In this document: in pieces, positions 35,000 through 46,946 of the stretch | Layout of the letters: every line of letters starts with the position of its first letter | Numbering within the stretch: the first letter of the stretch is position 1 | Source of the DNA: Ahaetulla prasina | Taxonomy: Eukaryota; Chordata; Lepidosauria; Squamata; Colubridae | Length of the DNA stretch: 64,000 nt | Direction: 5' to 3' | Assembly: GCF_028640845.1 (NCBI RefSeq) | Contig: NC_080539.1 | Coordinates: forward strand, 107,744,054 to 107,808,053 | The notes under the pieces: generated by a model | Database searches by the model: none | The model's input: only the letters and a program-made list of their open reading frames with translations | What the model was told of the DNA's origin: nothing | Program-made: the position numbers and the translations under genes

Positions 35000-37655
35000 C
35001 TAAGAAAATGTTTCAGAAATGACACACAGATATCAAGAAGAATCTTACTTGAACCAGACAAGAATCTATATATCAGAGGTCAACTTTTTCTTTTTATAGT
35101 GGCAAGCCAAATATTTAATGGGAAACTCAGAAGCACAATACGAGGCAGTCAGCTCTTGCTCCCTAATTGCTAGCATCAACTGCTGTGGATGAACCAGATA
35201 TTTATTTTATTCACCTATTTTGCCCTAATAGTTATGCTGTCCCCAACTATTATTAGGTAAGTATTTCTGCCATATATAAAAGGCTTGTTTATAGTACAAC
35301 ACTTTCCACCATTACAGAAGAACTCTATCATCCATGTTTTAAATGGAAGGCTATACAGTAATTTCATTACGACTCTCAGAATGGGTCTAGTTTATTATTG
35401 TTTTACCAGGTCACCCAGTTTGGAAAAGCTCGCAGCAAGAATGCTGAACATAGCAAACTCTCCTTGTTGTTCTTTCCCTGCAGAAATGCTCTCTGGAAAC
35501 ATCAGAGAGCCCTGCTGTGGTAAAGAAATACTTAAAGATTACATTTCTTAAAACCAGTTGTCCTGCCCTTTCCATGGTATCTCAGCAACAGCCTTTGTAA
35601 TTCATTGGCCAATGGCTTATTTTTGTGATTTGGAACCTGGCTGAATCAAGACCTAGTCTCAGCCTCAGAAAATACTCTTTTTTCCTCATTAAGAGAAAGT
35701 GGGAGAAGCACAGGGATAGGTGAAGGAATAAAGCTAACCATGTTTCCCTGAAAATTGGCCCAGGCCTAGCCTGGTTGGGTGTTCCACTCCCAGCGCATGC
35801 ACAGCAAGCACATAGGGGAAGTGGTGAATCTGAACCGGTTTACTACCAGTTTGCTGGCTGCACATGCGCACTGTGCACCAAATGCGCACTGTGAGCGTGC
35901 ATACGCAGTGCACGCCAAGAGAAGGCATGGGGTAAATAGAACAGCAAGTAGGGGGGGGGGTTATATTCCAGGGACTTCTCAAGTGTTATTTGGGAAAGGA
36001 GGAAAAAAAAATCCAGAGATTCAACAGGTTTTCATTTTGGTTTTTCTTGTCTTTTGTTCTGAAAAAAATAACTACTTTCCTCGTCAATGATTTATTAGAG
36101 ACAGCTGACTACTTTTAAAAGGGATTGGAAAGAATTTCTAAGTTGAAAATTTTTCATCTCCCTTTTGTCCTCAGCATAGGCCAATCATATATGTAAATGA
36201 ATATACTGCATTTTTAGTGCATGCAGACAATAAAAAGCAAATCAGAAATAGCATGGTCTAAAAAGAATTCATTTGTGATGTAAAACAAGCATTCTTTCAG
36301 GTAAGAAATGAAAGGGAGAAAAGTCTTCCTACAATATAGAACAATTTATGTAAATGAGGATGGTTTGATTATACTTGTTAGACAGCCTAATAAATCATTC
36401 AGTAAAATAAAATGCTAAAGTGTCTCCAGCAGAATTTTTGAATTAGAAACCAGTTCAAGGCATTAATATTGATTGAAACTAGTTTTGCAGGTAGAAGTAT
36501 ATATACATACACCCACATCAGACAGATGCATACATGGACCTACTTACACTTTGATTGAACTCATATATACCTACACCGTATGTACGAGTTCAATCAATGC
36601 TATGGGCAAAGAAATAGAAGGTCATTTATGCAAATCATTAAGAACATTTATGCAATTTAGGATACTTAAAAAACATTATTTCTATAAATTGATATTGTAA
36701 TTTTTTTTATTACAAATGCGACTTCATACATTTATATATCTGTTGGTGCCTGGCATTTTTCTGTTCACAAATTGGGTGGGAAATTCTGAAAGGTCATTCA
36801 TGCCTCTTCTAACCCTCCAGCAATATCAATATGAGACAGATTCAAACTCCAGATGTTGTTCATTCTGGCAGCAGAATAATATAAACATTACATGAGAATG
36901 GCTTGTCCTCATGCAATGTTTAGTGTAAATACATTTAACAACCTGCTTCTTCCTGGGAAAAACAATATTTCTTTTTTAATTTTTCAAATCCAAATATATT
37001 AAATCAAAATGATAATTCTTTTGTACTTAATACCCTTTAGCCAGCTGTAAACCTATTTCTTAGTAACCATAGCTCTGAAAGAAGGTAGAATATTTTCAGT
37101 ACATTGGGAGTATTGATTATTGAATTAGATCTGTCTTGGCCTTAAAGGGTGTTGTTATGCAAAAATATATTGCATATTTATATTGTTATGCTAACCATAA
37201 TTTTTCAAGTTCATATTCTCTAGTGTGATAACTAGTTAACAAGAAAGCTAGGCAATTCAAGGAGATAAACTTTTCTGTCAATCTTTTCAGTACAATGTTA
37301 GCCAGAACCGGAAATGAAAGGGGCAGAAAATCTGTTGTTCATTTGTGCACTTTGTTCACAAGTTGTGTATATAACCAGCATGTTATGATATGGTAGCCAA
37401 TTCCATACTTAAACTGTATACTCTTTGAAATGTAATAGAATCATCCAAGAATTGAAAAAAGCCAGAATCTGCTAAACTGATCTATACAAGAACCTAATTG
37501 AAATCTGGTATTTCATATCATGTCCCATGAAGTGATAAAAAGTAGTTATTATCGTTTATTTGTTGGTTTATTTGATTTACATGTTGATTTATCTCAACAT
37601 AGTGACCCTGAGCAATTAACAATACATAAAAGCATTCCAGCATTTATTATTTATT
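35000..37655. other. LAMA2 intron 1, mostly unassigned
   Basis: Contains a fragment resembling the CAGTGGTG hAT family at about 35815-35930 ('gtggtgaatctgaaccgg', 'tttactaccagtttgctgg') and otherwise unassigned AT-rich DNA. A repeat-free stretch at about 36160-36480 has several AT-core motifs. Confidence 0.4.
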
Positions 37656-37915
37656 TATTTTATTTATTTATTTTGTTGAATACATATTAAACACTATATA
37701 TAAGTATAAGCATGAATTGAATTCATAAAATGAATACAAATAAAGGGAACATTAGGACAGGGACAGTAGGCACACTGGTGCACTTATGCACGCCCCTTAC
37801 ACACCTCTTAGGAATGGAGTTAGGTCAACAGTAGATAGTCTTAGGTTAAAGTTTTGGGAATGTTGGGATGAGACCACACAGACTGGTAGTGCATCCCATT
37901 CTAGCATGCTAGACA
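37656..37915 (-). mobile_element. CR1/L3-group-like LINE 3' end (family of 4650)
   Basis: Antisense (TTTA)n tail, then the complement of the copy-A 3' UTR and coding end; the minus strand reads LSTVDLTPFLRG and LEWDALPVCVVSS, corresponding to WNALPDSVV in copy A. Confidence 0.7.
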
Positions 37916-38935
37916 ACAAACAATAACTTAAATATAACAAGAGCCCACTGTTATGAACTGCTGAACTTGACTTCAGATATGGAAGAAGCAGAATCAAGGG
38001 CATCTAAGGACAATATTCTTGGCAACGGTAATTCCAGCAGTGGTGAAGCCAATAATTCTACTCTGGTTGAGTCTGCAGATCTAGCAATCCCCAAGTGCTC
38101 CTTGCCCACATTCATTGACAGCCTCTCAGGTTCAGCCACCTGGCCTGAAGCAGAGACACCTAATAAATATTCAACGACTAAAGAGCAAAACTTCATAGAT
38201 CAGAAAGACTTGACAAGAAACAAACCAACAAAGCCAGGGATTAAACTGTCTCAGCTGTCTACTGAATGGAGGCTCAGCATTTATGGGAGCAGATGCTGAG
38301 AACAACTTTTCAAGCATTAACACTGTTGTGTTTACCTTCCTGTGCCATGCTTGGAATTCTGGATTCCAGCTCACCGTTAAGCTATAATTTGTTTATGGGG
38401 ATTCCTGGGTCTTAATCTGTACTAAATCTGTTGGTTGTATTTATAGTTGCCATTTTAAGATACTGATGAAAAGGACTTTCACCTACTAAAAGGTTTTGAT
38501 TATCACTGAGCTTTGCCTGTTGTTGGTATCAACAACAAATCACATAAGTAGGTAGCATGATCTTCCAAATAACTGCCCAGTCCAGGCATCTGGGATACTT
38601 CTTCATAATCTTCAGCAATCTAGCCAGTTAGCCTAAATATACCACACACACACACACACACACTCACTAATAGCACATTACACCAACTTTGTTCTCCCTC
38701 AGATAGGGAGGATCAAAACAATGATACAACTCAGGATACTCCAATCCTATCCATGAGTTGCTTGTAAAATATAGGTATAAAATATAGGTATAAAACCCCA
38801 GAATCACTGCAGCCTAAAACAAACAGGACATGCTTCTCTGAGCTTCACAGCCATAGCATAGAGTGGATGAAATCACCAAGATGGCCACTGAACAGTAGCT
38901 TCACGATTACCATAGGTTATTGTTCAACTCTCTTG
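37916..38935. other. LAMA2 intron 1, unassigned
   Basis: Holds a 110-codon plus-strand open frame (37967-38299) without recognised homology, and a (CA)n run at about 38642-38662. I do not call a gene. Confidence 0.4.
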
Positions 38936-39087
38936 CAGAGGTCTTCAAGCTTGGCAGCTTTAAGACTTGTGGACTTCAACTCCCAGAATTCTCCAGCCAG
39001 CATAGCTCTCCCTTAAGCATAGCTGGCTGGAGAATTCTGGGAGTTGAAGTCTACAAGTCTTAAAGCTGCCAATTTTGAAGACCTCTG
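38936..39087. mobile_element. Foldback (palindromic) MITE
   Basis: The left arm CAGAGGTCTTCAAGCTTGG... and right arm ...GAAGACCTCTG pair over about 70 bp with a few mismatches and an about 10-bp loop near 39008-39015. Core phrase 'ggacttcaactcccagaa' is a common squamate repeat, present as half an arm in the hAT at 3238. Flanks resemble CTCTTG/CTGTTG, weakly hAT-like. Confidence 0.9.
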
Positions 39088-39581
39088 CTGTTGCAAGACC
39101 ATCAAACTGTTCTCACTGTTGTTCATTAGTATTGCTTGGGTGCATAATCCTTCCAATATACCAAAGATGGGTATTCTTTTATCATTATTTCTACTATCGC
39201 TCAACCAGGACGCCAGGCCAGGCCAGGTGCAAAGAATGTCACCAATGTACTACTGTGCTGCCAAATCTTCAATAGCCAATCCATGGCACTTTGTGCCACG
39301 GGAACTTTGTGCTTTGTGAACACTGACTAGCAATGCTACTGGCAACCACCAACTTCCCAGACAGCAAAACTCTCAGTTTGGTCTTTTTTCCTTCACACAC
39401 CAGTGGAGAGCACTGCCTCCTTGCTTTCTCAGAAAGCCACTTCTGAAGTTCTATTCTTTACTAGCTTCCAGAATCAGCATAATTTGCTGTGTTGGCTCAT
39501 AACCAAGAGCAAGTCAAAAAGTTATCCAATCCTTTCTTCAGCTTCCAAACCCTCACCAACATGTCATCACCACACACTCTC

Positions 39582-40150
39582 TGTCGTGTCCCACTCCTCC
39601 GCTGACGGCCGGGTCAGGGAAATCCGAATCAGGCTTGCCTCTGCAGCTCTGCCCAAAGTCCTAGCAAAGTCCTCAGATCAGGCAGGAGACCAGAAAGTGA
39701 CTTCAGCAAGATAAGTTCGACTTTGCCTGACTCAGAGACTGCCAGAAAGCAGATCCTTTATATAGGCCATGGGGTGTGGCTCCATGACTCAGCACTCATT
39801 AAGGCCTGCCCCTCCCTTCCTTCTGTTGCCTCCGCCTATCCAGTCTTCTGATGCGAGGGTCACTCCAATCAGCAGCTGTTGGAAATAAACTTTCCTCAGG
39901 CTCACATGCTGTGGAGGAGGGGGAGGGGTGTAGCTGCTCCGTTTGCCTGGGCATGGAGCCAGGACTGGGGCCGGGGGGTGCTCCCTTCTCTGCAGCCTGC
40001 TTGGGCATGGAGCCAGGGCTGGGGCCGGGAGATGCCCCCTCCTCAGCCTGTCTGGGCATGGAGCCAGGGCTGGGGCCGGGAGGACATTCTTCAGCGTTTG
40101 GAAGCAGATAAGCAGACCCCGGCTGCGGTGAGAGCGGGCAAGACACAACA
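39582..40150 (-). mobile_element. Solo LTR, Ty3/Gypsy-like, with 5-bp target duplication
   Basis: On the minus strand it starts TGTTGTGTCTTGCCCG and ends GGGACACGACA, so the termini are an inverted TG...CA pair. Both sides carry CTCTC (39577-39581 and 40151-40155). A TATA box (GGCCTATATAAAGG) lies at about 39757-39770. Three diverged copies of a ~60-bp GC-rich unit ('catggagccagggctgggg') occupy 39943-40085. No internal coding region remains, so it arose by LTR-LTR recombination. Confidence 0.9.
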
Positions 40151-40155
40151 CTCTC

Positions 40156-41285
40156 CAAGGAGCCAATCATCTAGCCTGGGCACACAAAAAAATCAGTGCA
40201 ACATTTTTTTCAGATCTTAGAAGACGCCATTACATTCCTGTCAGTCTCTCTTACTTCAGCAAAGCATTTCCAGTTCTTTCAATCTGCCTTCATAGTATTT
40301 TAGTTCTAATCCCAAAATTGTTCTTCCCAGTTTGTTTGAAACCTGTTGTAAAAGCTCTAACAGCTGTAACTGGTGGTGGATTAGTCCCTTTGTTGAGAGC
40401 ACTATTTTAACTTTGAACACCCATTGAATAAATGGTCATGAAGCAAGGATCCCTGCAATTAATACACTCATGTGCAGAAAACAGCTACTTCCCAAGTCAG
40501 ATCTTATCCTTCACAAAAAGTCAAGGAACAATGGACCTATATAACTTAGTGACATTTTTTTAGGTATGACCTTCAGGCTGGAGGAAAAAGGATTGTGCAA
40601 ATACAGATACCAAGTCCTTAATCAAGCTATAGTTTAGTATTTGATATAAAATATGAAAAGCTGCACAAGAAACCCACAGAAAATGTTTCCCTTTAAAGAA
40701 CTGACCATGAGAATACACACATCCAACAGCACCAATAATGCTTAAATGTTGAACCTTGAGTATAGATACAGTATTAATTTGGTAGAAGAACTACTGAGAA
40801 ATGGTTGTGGTATATTTTTCATTATAGTTACTCCCCCTCATTAATTTCATGAGCATAGCTCAATCACGAAAAAGCACTCAAGTAAGCTGCAGATATCTCA
40901 ATCAATGACAGAATGAAGCTTCCATACCAAATGAAAAGATTATGAAATTATTAATTCACAGCAAGGGCTTTATTCATCCTTAAAGCAAATTAAAACATGC
41001 TAACGCATCAAAAGGCAGACCATGCATTACCAGAGTTAACTTTTTATGCAAATAGATGTAAAACCCTAAGTCAAAGGTTAATGCACACAAAAATCCATAG
41101 ACTCATGAATTACCTCACCCAGATATACAGCTGGGAGGAAAGGCAACAGAAACTTAAAACAAACCAGAAAATGATTCTTTACGTGTGTGATATATAGTTC
41201 CTTGAAAAAACAGTGCCTGTGGCTACTTGAAGATGAAATCTTGGATCAGTAACAATGGTGGCAGAGTTGTTGTCAGTAGTTATTC
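40156..41285. other. LAMA2 intron 1, nothing recognised
   Basis: Unassigned AT-rich DNA. Confidence 0.4.
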
Positions 41286-41545
41286 ATGTAAGTTATTCTC
41301 TCAAAAACCACCTTTATATCTTGATATTTGTAAGCGTGCGGATGCAATATATTATTCAGCGTCTCTGTGGATTAATCCATACTTTCCATTATTTTGGTGA
41401 ACTATCCTTGACTTCTTACCCGATATTAGGAAATGGGTTATGAAGAAAGAAAATAGAAAAGTATGAATTAAATATATTATTACAGGCACTGTAATAATCG
41501 ACTAGTCCATTTTGTCAAAACACTGCATTATTGGTGGAAAGTGTG
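41286..41545. repeat. Diverged direct duplication, copy 1
   Basis: Parallels 42608-42870: 'gatgcaatatattatt', 'gattaatccat', 'ttatgaagaaagaaaatag', 'acactgcattattggtg' occur in the same order in both, with substitutions and indels. No family recognised. Confidence 0.8.
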
Positions 41546-41843
41546 GAAATTCCTGAAACTCTGCAATTTTCACCCATTAAACCCATTTGGCATGTATCCT
41601 GCATGCAATTTTCCCTAGTATTTTATTATGAGCAAGTTATTCACTCATATGCATTTTTATGCAATTTGAGGCCAAACGAGTATCTCAAGATAGATATCAA
41701 AGGTTTTATTCATTCAGTGAAGTTTGGCAAATCACAACATGCTGCCTAAAAAGAAATTTGATAGATTTCTCCAGCATTCCTAGAAGTCAACAGATGCAAG
41801 CATTTTTCTTTTTCCCTTCCTTCTGCAGGCACAAAAAGAACTG

Positions 41844-41918
41844 TAGCATGGAGGGAGGGAGGGACGGAGGGAGGGAGGAGGGAGGTGGAAGGGGAGGGAG
41901 AGAGAGAGAGAGAGAGAC
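41844..41918. repeat. GGGA/GA purine run
   Basis: Simple repeat of (GGGA) then (GA). Confidence 0.95.
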
Positions 41919-41979
41919 AAACAGAGAAAGAGTTTTTGCTTCAGTAGGGCCTCCTGGTCCAAGAACCCTTCATCTTCTA

Positions 41980-42362
41980 CAGAGTCCTTGAGTTACAACT
42001 ACAATTGAGCCCAAAATTTATGTTGCTAAGTGAAATATTTGTTAAGCGAGTTTGCCCCATTTTACGACTTATTTTGCCACAGTTGTTAAGTGAATCATTT
42101 CATTTGTTAATTTGGTACATGGTTGTTAAGTAAATCTGGTTTCCCCATTGACTTTGCTTGTCAGAAGGTTGCAAAAGCTGATCACATGACCCCAGGACAC
42201 TGTAACTGTTATAAATATGCCAAGCATCTGAATTTTGATCACATGACCATGGAGATGCTACAATGGCTATAAGTGTGAAAAATGGTCATAAGTCACTTTT
42301 TTCAGTGCCGTTGTAACTTTGAACAGTCACTAAATGAACTGTTGTAAGTCAAGGACTACCTG
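41980..42362. mobile_element. TA-flanked MITE, intact
   Basis: Ends CAGAGTCCTTGAGTTACAAC and GTAAGTCAAGGACTACCTG are inverted repeats; TA lies on each side (41978-41979, 42363-42364). Interior phrases 'gttgttaagtgaatc' and 'gatcacatgaccatgg' recur at 4280-4600 and 32017-32165. It lies between the two copies of the old duplication 41286/42608. Confidence 0.85.
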
Positions 42363-42607
42363 TAATCATTTCAACCTTTGAACGTCAATCCTATATGGCA
42401 TAGCACCCATTATTTTGACCCTTGCAACACTGAGTAAAGCCATTAAACGATGCATTTATATCTTACATTTTTTTTATTTAATAAGGATATAACAACTGTG
42501 AAAATTATAAACTCTCATCATTGATCATCACTCATAATTCCAAGCCTAGCATCTACATTGGCTTTCCCTGACCTAGTACCCTTCAAAAATATTGGACCCC
42601 AATTTAA

Positions 42608-42870
42608 AATATTCCTCAAAAACAACCGTTGTGTCTTGAGATTTATAAGCATGCAGATGCAATATATTATCTGCTATATATGCAGATTAATCCATTTTTT
42701 TCCATTATTCTTTCAGTGAATTTCCTCAATTGCCATCCTTGACCTCTTATCCCATATTATCAAATAGGTTATAAAGGAAGAAAATAGGTAAGTATGAATT
42801 AGATCTGATTATTACAGGCATTGACTAGTTCTTGCCTGTAAACACTGCATTATTGGTGAAAAGGGAATTT
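42608..42870. repeat. Diverged direct duplication, copy 2
   Basis: Second copy of the 41286-41545 segment. Divergence suggests an old duplication. Confidence 0.8.
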
Positions 42871-43009
42871 CCACCAGTAATGGGATGGGTGAGATAATGG
42901 GTATTGGACTGCAACTTTCTTAATTCTAGCTGACCAGCTAAGTGTAATATATCTGGAAAGCATCAGGTTAAAAAACACTAAATTGTACCATATGCTGATT
43001 TCTTCTTCT

Positions 43010-43480
43010 TCCTAGCATATTCCCGCAGGTGCAGGGTCTGTTTTTTGAATCATTAAACACCACTTTGCACGGTCAGCTGTGTTCTCCAGGGCCAGGCCCG
43101 CGGGTTGCATATCTTTTTTAATGGTGTCTTGCCATCTCTGTTTTGGATGCCTGTGAGGTTGCTGGCCATTGACTTCTAGATGGTAGGCAGTCTTGGCCAT
43201 GATGGAAGGTGCTGCTCTCTGGACATATCCATACCAGCGGAATCAGCCTTCTCTCATCTTCTGTATAATTGGTGCCACACCAAAATGCTATCAAATAGTG
43301 TCATTTGTGATGTGGTCAAGAACGGAAATGCCCAATATCCAATGAAACATTTGTATTTCCATGGCATGGAGATAGCTTTCGGTCCCTGTTGTTGCTGCCC
43401 AGCATTCAGTGTCATACAATGCAACAGGACAGATGATTGTCTTGTGAATCTTTGATATCATATACCCTATCATTTGCCCT
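43010..43480 (-). pseudogene. RTE-type LINE ORF2 C-terminal remnant
   Basis: Two frame pieces on the minus strand: CPVALYDTECWAATTGTESY with HAMEIQMFHWILGIS, then VAKTAYHLEVNGQQPHRHPK and QRWQDTIKKDM. This order (ECWA, HAMEMRMLRW, GRPKQRW-DTIKKD) is known from RTE-like elements and differs from BovB. Frameshift and stops separate the pieces. Confidence 0.75.
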
Positions 43481-45880
43481 AATAAAATGCAACTTGCACT
43501 TCAATATACAAATATAGCCTAAATTTCAACTGCCTGCATATTATGCACATAAATACCAGATAAAACCAACACTAATTTTTTTTTTACAATATTCTGAATA
43601 GTGTTATATTCACTATTGGATCACGAAATTGCCTATTATCCATTTTAACAAAATGGAGAAAAAAAACTTTGAAAAATCTCTGGGTGAATTTTTAGTTCAA
43701 CTTGTAAACTTAAAAACTGAAATACATAAAATAAATAGCAAAAAGCTAAATAAGATTTTGATCTGAGAAAGTTATAAATGGATTAAAGATCCTGTTAAAT
43801 TTGGAATATTTACCTTTACTATAGAGTTTGGAGTGAACAGAAAAGAACTAATATTTTATCCTGGGAACCAGATTTATTTTTTTGCCTATTTAGGTTATTG
43901 TAAAACGTAACAAGATAAGTGGCTTAATGATTTTAGAAACTGGACACCAGAGGTGACTAAAGATTCTAAGTGTTAAAAAATAATACAAGCCCACTTTTAG
44001 TGTGTGTTAGTATTGGGATTTACAAAAATGATGTAAACTTCATAACATTGGAAATTTTAAAGAAGATTTTTGAATAGAAACTGAAATGTTAACAGTGCTA
44101 ATAATGCAATACTCTACGAACAGACTATTAACAAAATATGTTAATGAGGGAATGACAGATGTGGAACAAATTTTGTCTGACAAAGTAAAGTACCAGAAGT
44201 GGAACTACAATTATTTGGAAAGAGATTCTTGGATATACAAAAGAAACTGACTGCTGTTTTAAAAATTAAAGGCGAATTACAGATGACAAATTAAGAGAAT
44301 GACTCAGAAAATGTTTTCTTATTGGATCTACAAAAGAGACTTGTTAAAACCTTAAAGAAGTCTGTGCAATAGGATAAAGAAGAATCAAACTTAAATCAAA
44401 CCCCAAGTCTACATTTGAATTAATTAAAAATTAAGACTGTTATAAGTAAAGTAATGAATATAAAGTTTGCTTATTTGATCAAGATTAAAATAAGATGTGC
44501 TTTTATTAAATTCTAGAAACCTTTATAAAGTTTTTGCTGATATGAGGATTAAAAAGTTGAGGTCATACTTATAGCTAAGTATAACTATAACCTGTTTCTT
44601 ATCTATAAAACAGAAGAAACATTTCTTTGTCACCTTATCAGAAGTGAAAAGCTACCAAAGTTGTTTGTACTTGTGATAAATATTGGACATTATATATCTT
44701 TACATATTTATATAAAATCATTATTTAATTCCAGAGATATACAGTGGTAAAAACAGATATTGTCACATGCACACACAAAAAAGCAGATACATAATTATTA
44801 CTGCTAAGTCTTGTACCTTTTATTCATTCAATCACTCATTACAAATACCCTTCCTGGCATTTATAACAGAACAATTTTTTTCTTCTTCTAATGTTTTCCA
44901 CTAAACGACAGAGTAAACTTTAGCCAGTCACAGTCATAGTGAGTTAGATAAATGGATGCCATTCATGAAAATGACACAATGCAGCTTAAACACATCTAAA
45001 ACATATTCTACCATCTCACAAAATGATCCTGCTTGATATGTATTGGTCTGTTTCTACTATAATATTTTTCTGATTTATTATCATAAGCCATTTTCAAGTT
45101 TCAAATTCCAGTTCCTGGAGAAAAAGGGCTTGGGATAAATAGCACAGTTGTTTTAAAGACATTCATTTGTATTTACGTTCCTCCAGCAATACATTTTATG
45201 GATCACAGAGGACTGAGATGAGCAAAAGGGAAAAAAAAGTGTGAAGTATTAAATGAAACATTCTGAGTTTTAGGCAGAGCTTTGAAATAAGAGGCAGAGC
45301 TGCTTCATCAACTAAGTATCAAGTTAACATTAGTTTAGCACTGCTTCCAAGAAGCAGTATATTGGTTCTGATTGTTACCAGATAAGAGATGAAAAAGGAG
45401 CATGACTGAAATACCCAGGCAGGCAACAGGAACCATGGCTGACCTCAGAAGAGAATCTAATGCTATCTTTTTTCTTTCAATTGTTGCCACTCTGTTCATT
45501 GTGATTATTAATTTAGAGCATCTTTCTTGAAACTATTGTTTAAATGTTTAAGCAAGCAAGGATATTTGGCAATGGGCTGAAACTTTCAGTTTGGAACCCA
45601 AGAACAGAGTGGTTCCTGCAGGTGTTGTGGGGATTAAAGTTTACAGTCAGCATAGCCAAAGGCACCGAAGTGTTGTCTCTAATCATACAGCAATTATTTA
45701 GCAGTTTCAAGTGTTTGACAGAAAAGGCAGAAAATGAATGAAAAGTACATTCTGTTGGGATGCTGCTAATGCCATAATAGAAATGATTAGGTACTGAGTT
45801 ATAGCAAAAATCTCTCCTTGAGACCCAAAGCAATCAAATGGACAAAACTGATCTTACTAGAGGTTTTTCCATGCAAATGT
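43481..45880. other. LAMA2 intron 1, AT-rich, unassigned
   Basis: 43600-44560 is purine-biased on the plus strand with many lysine/glutamate codons between stops, which could be a heavily decayed LINE ORF1/ORF2 region, but I cannot show it. The rest is featureless. Confidence 0.3.
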
Positions 45881-45883
45881 GCC

Positions 45884-45884
45884 T

Positions 45885-45927
<43 letters not shown>

Positions 45928-46765
45928 TTATTTACATTTCTATACCACCCTTCTACGAAGACTCAGGGCGGTTTACAGCCAAGTTAAAAAGACATATACA
46001 AAAATTAAAACACAATATTTGAAATTTAAAAATCTGAATCCATAGGCCTAATATTAAAATAACAAGTAATAAAACCACCCATTAAAAATTACTCTTAGGC
46101 CAACCCTGCTCGGTAAAACAAAAAAGTCTTGAGCTCGCGCTTAAAGGCCCGGAGGTCGAGAAGAAGGCGTAGCCCCAGAGGCATTTCGTTCCATAGGGTA
46201 GGTGCCCCCACAGAGAAGGCTCTTCCCCTGGGGGCCGCCAGCCGACATTGTTTAGCTGACGGCACCCCAAGGAGACCCTCCCTGTGGGAGCGCACAGGTC
46301 GATGGGAATCTATTGGTGGCAGTAGGCGGTCCTGTAAGTAACTTGGTCCCATGCCATGGAGTGCTTTAAAGGTGATCACCAACACCTTGAATTGCACCCG
46401 GAAGACCACCGGCAACCAGTGCAGCTTGCGCAGGAGAGGTGTTATATGGAAGCTCCGAAACGCTCCCTCTATCCCCCACGCAGCCGCATTCTGTACCAGT
46501 TTAAGTCTCCCGGTGCTCTTCAAGGGGAGCCCCATGTAGAGAGCATTGCAGTAATCCAGGCAGGAGGTAACGAGGGCATGAGTGACCGTGCATAACGAGT
46601 CCCGGTCCAGGAAGGGACACAGCTGGTGGATCAGGCGAACCTGATAAAAAGATCCCCTGGCAACGGCCGTCAAGTGTTCTTCCAACGACAGCCGTGCATC
46701 CAGGAGAATGCCTAAGCTGCGAACCAACTCCCTGGGGGCCAGTGACTCGCCCCCCACAGTCAGCG
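45884..46765 (-). mobile_element. L2-type LINE 3' end
   Basis: (TTTA)n tail (45884-45931), then antisense 'accctt...ggcggttta' 3' UTR and a 220-codon minus-strand frame (46095-46757) with SCLDYCNALYMGLPLKSTGR, LLRKLHWLPVVFRVQFKVL, FKALHGMGPSYLQDRLLP and PTLWNEMPLGLR. Same family as 19716. Truncated on the 5' side inside the region RSLGILLDARLSLEEHL. Confidence 0.9.
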
Positions 46766-46870
46766 ATGGAACTAGCTAAGTTAATTGAGTTAATCTTGAT
46801 TTCTGAAGACAGTCTCAATTAGTCCCTGCCATTTTCCTGGCAAGTACTTCCCTCCATGTCCCAAAAGTGC

Positions 46871-46946
46871 ATTTTCAAGAGGCAACTGGACTTCCCTGTT
46901 TTTCTTTGAAGATGTTCACTTCTCATCCAAGAAGCTTCTTCAGTCC
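46871..46946. repeat. Interspersed repeat fragment, class unassigned
   Basis: Matches 11893-12000 ('caagaggcaactggactt', 'ctttgaagatgttc', 'tccaagaagcttcttcag'). Confidence 0.6.

Noticed and set aside
37967..38299. 110-codon open frame on the plus strand, possible small gene or LTR coding end
   Set aside because: No recognised domain, no splice or start context, antisense frames of similar length; TGTTATG near its start is not matched by a convincing LTR end or target duplication.
43600..44560. L1-like ORF1 remnant
   Set aside because: Only a lysine/glutamate bias between stops; no motif to support a family.
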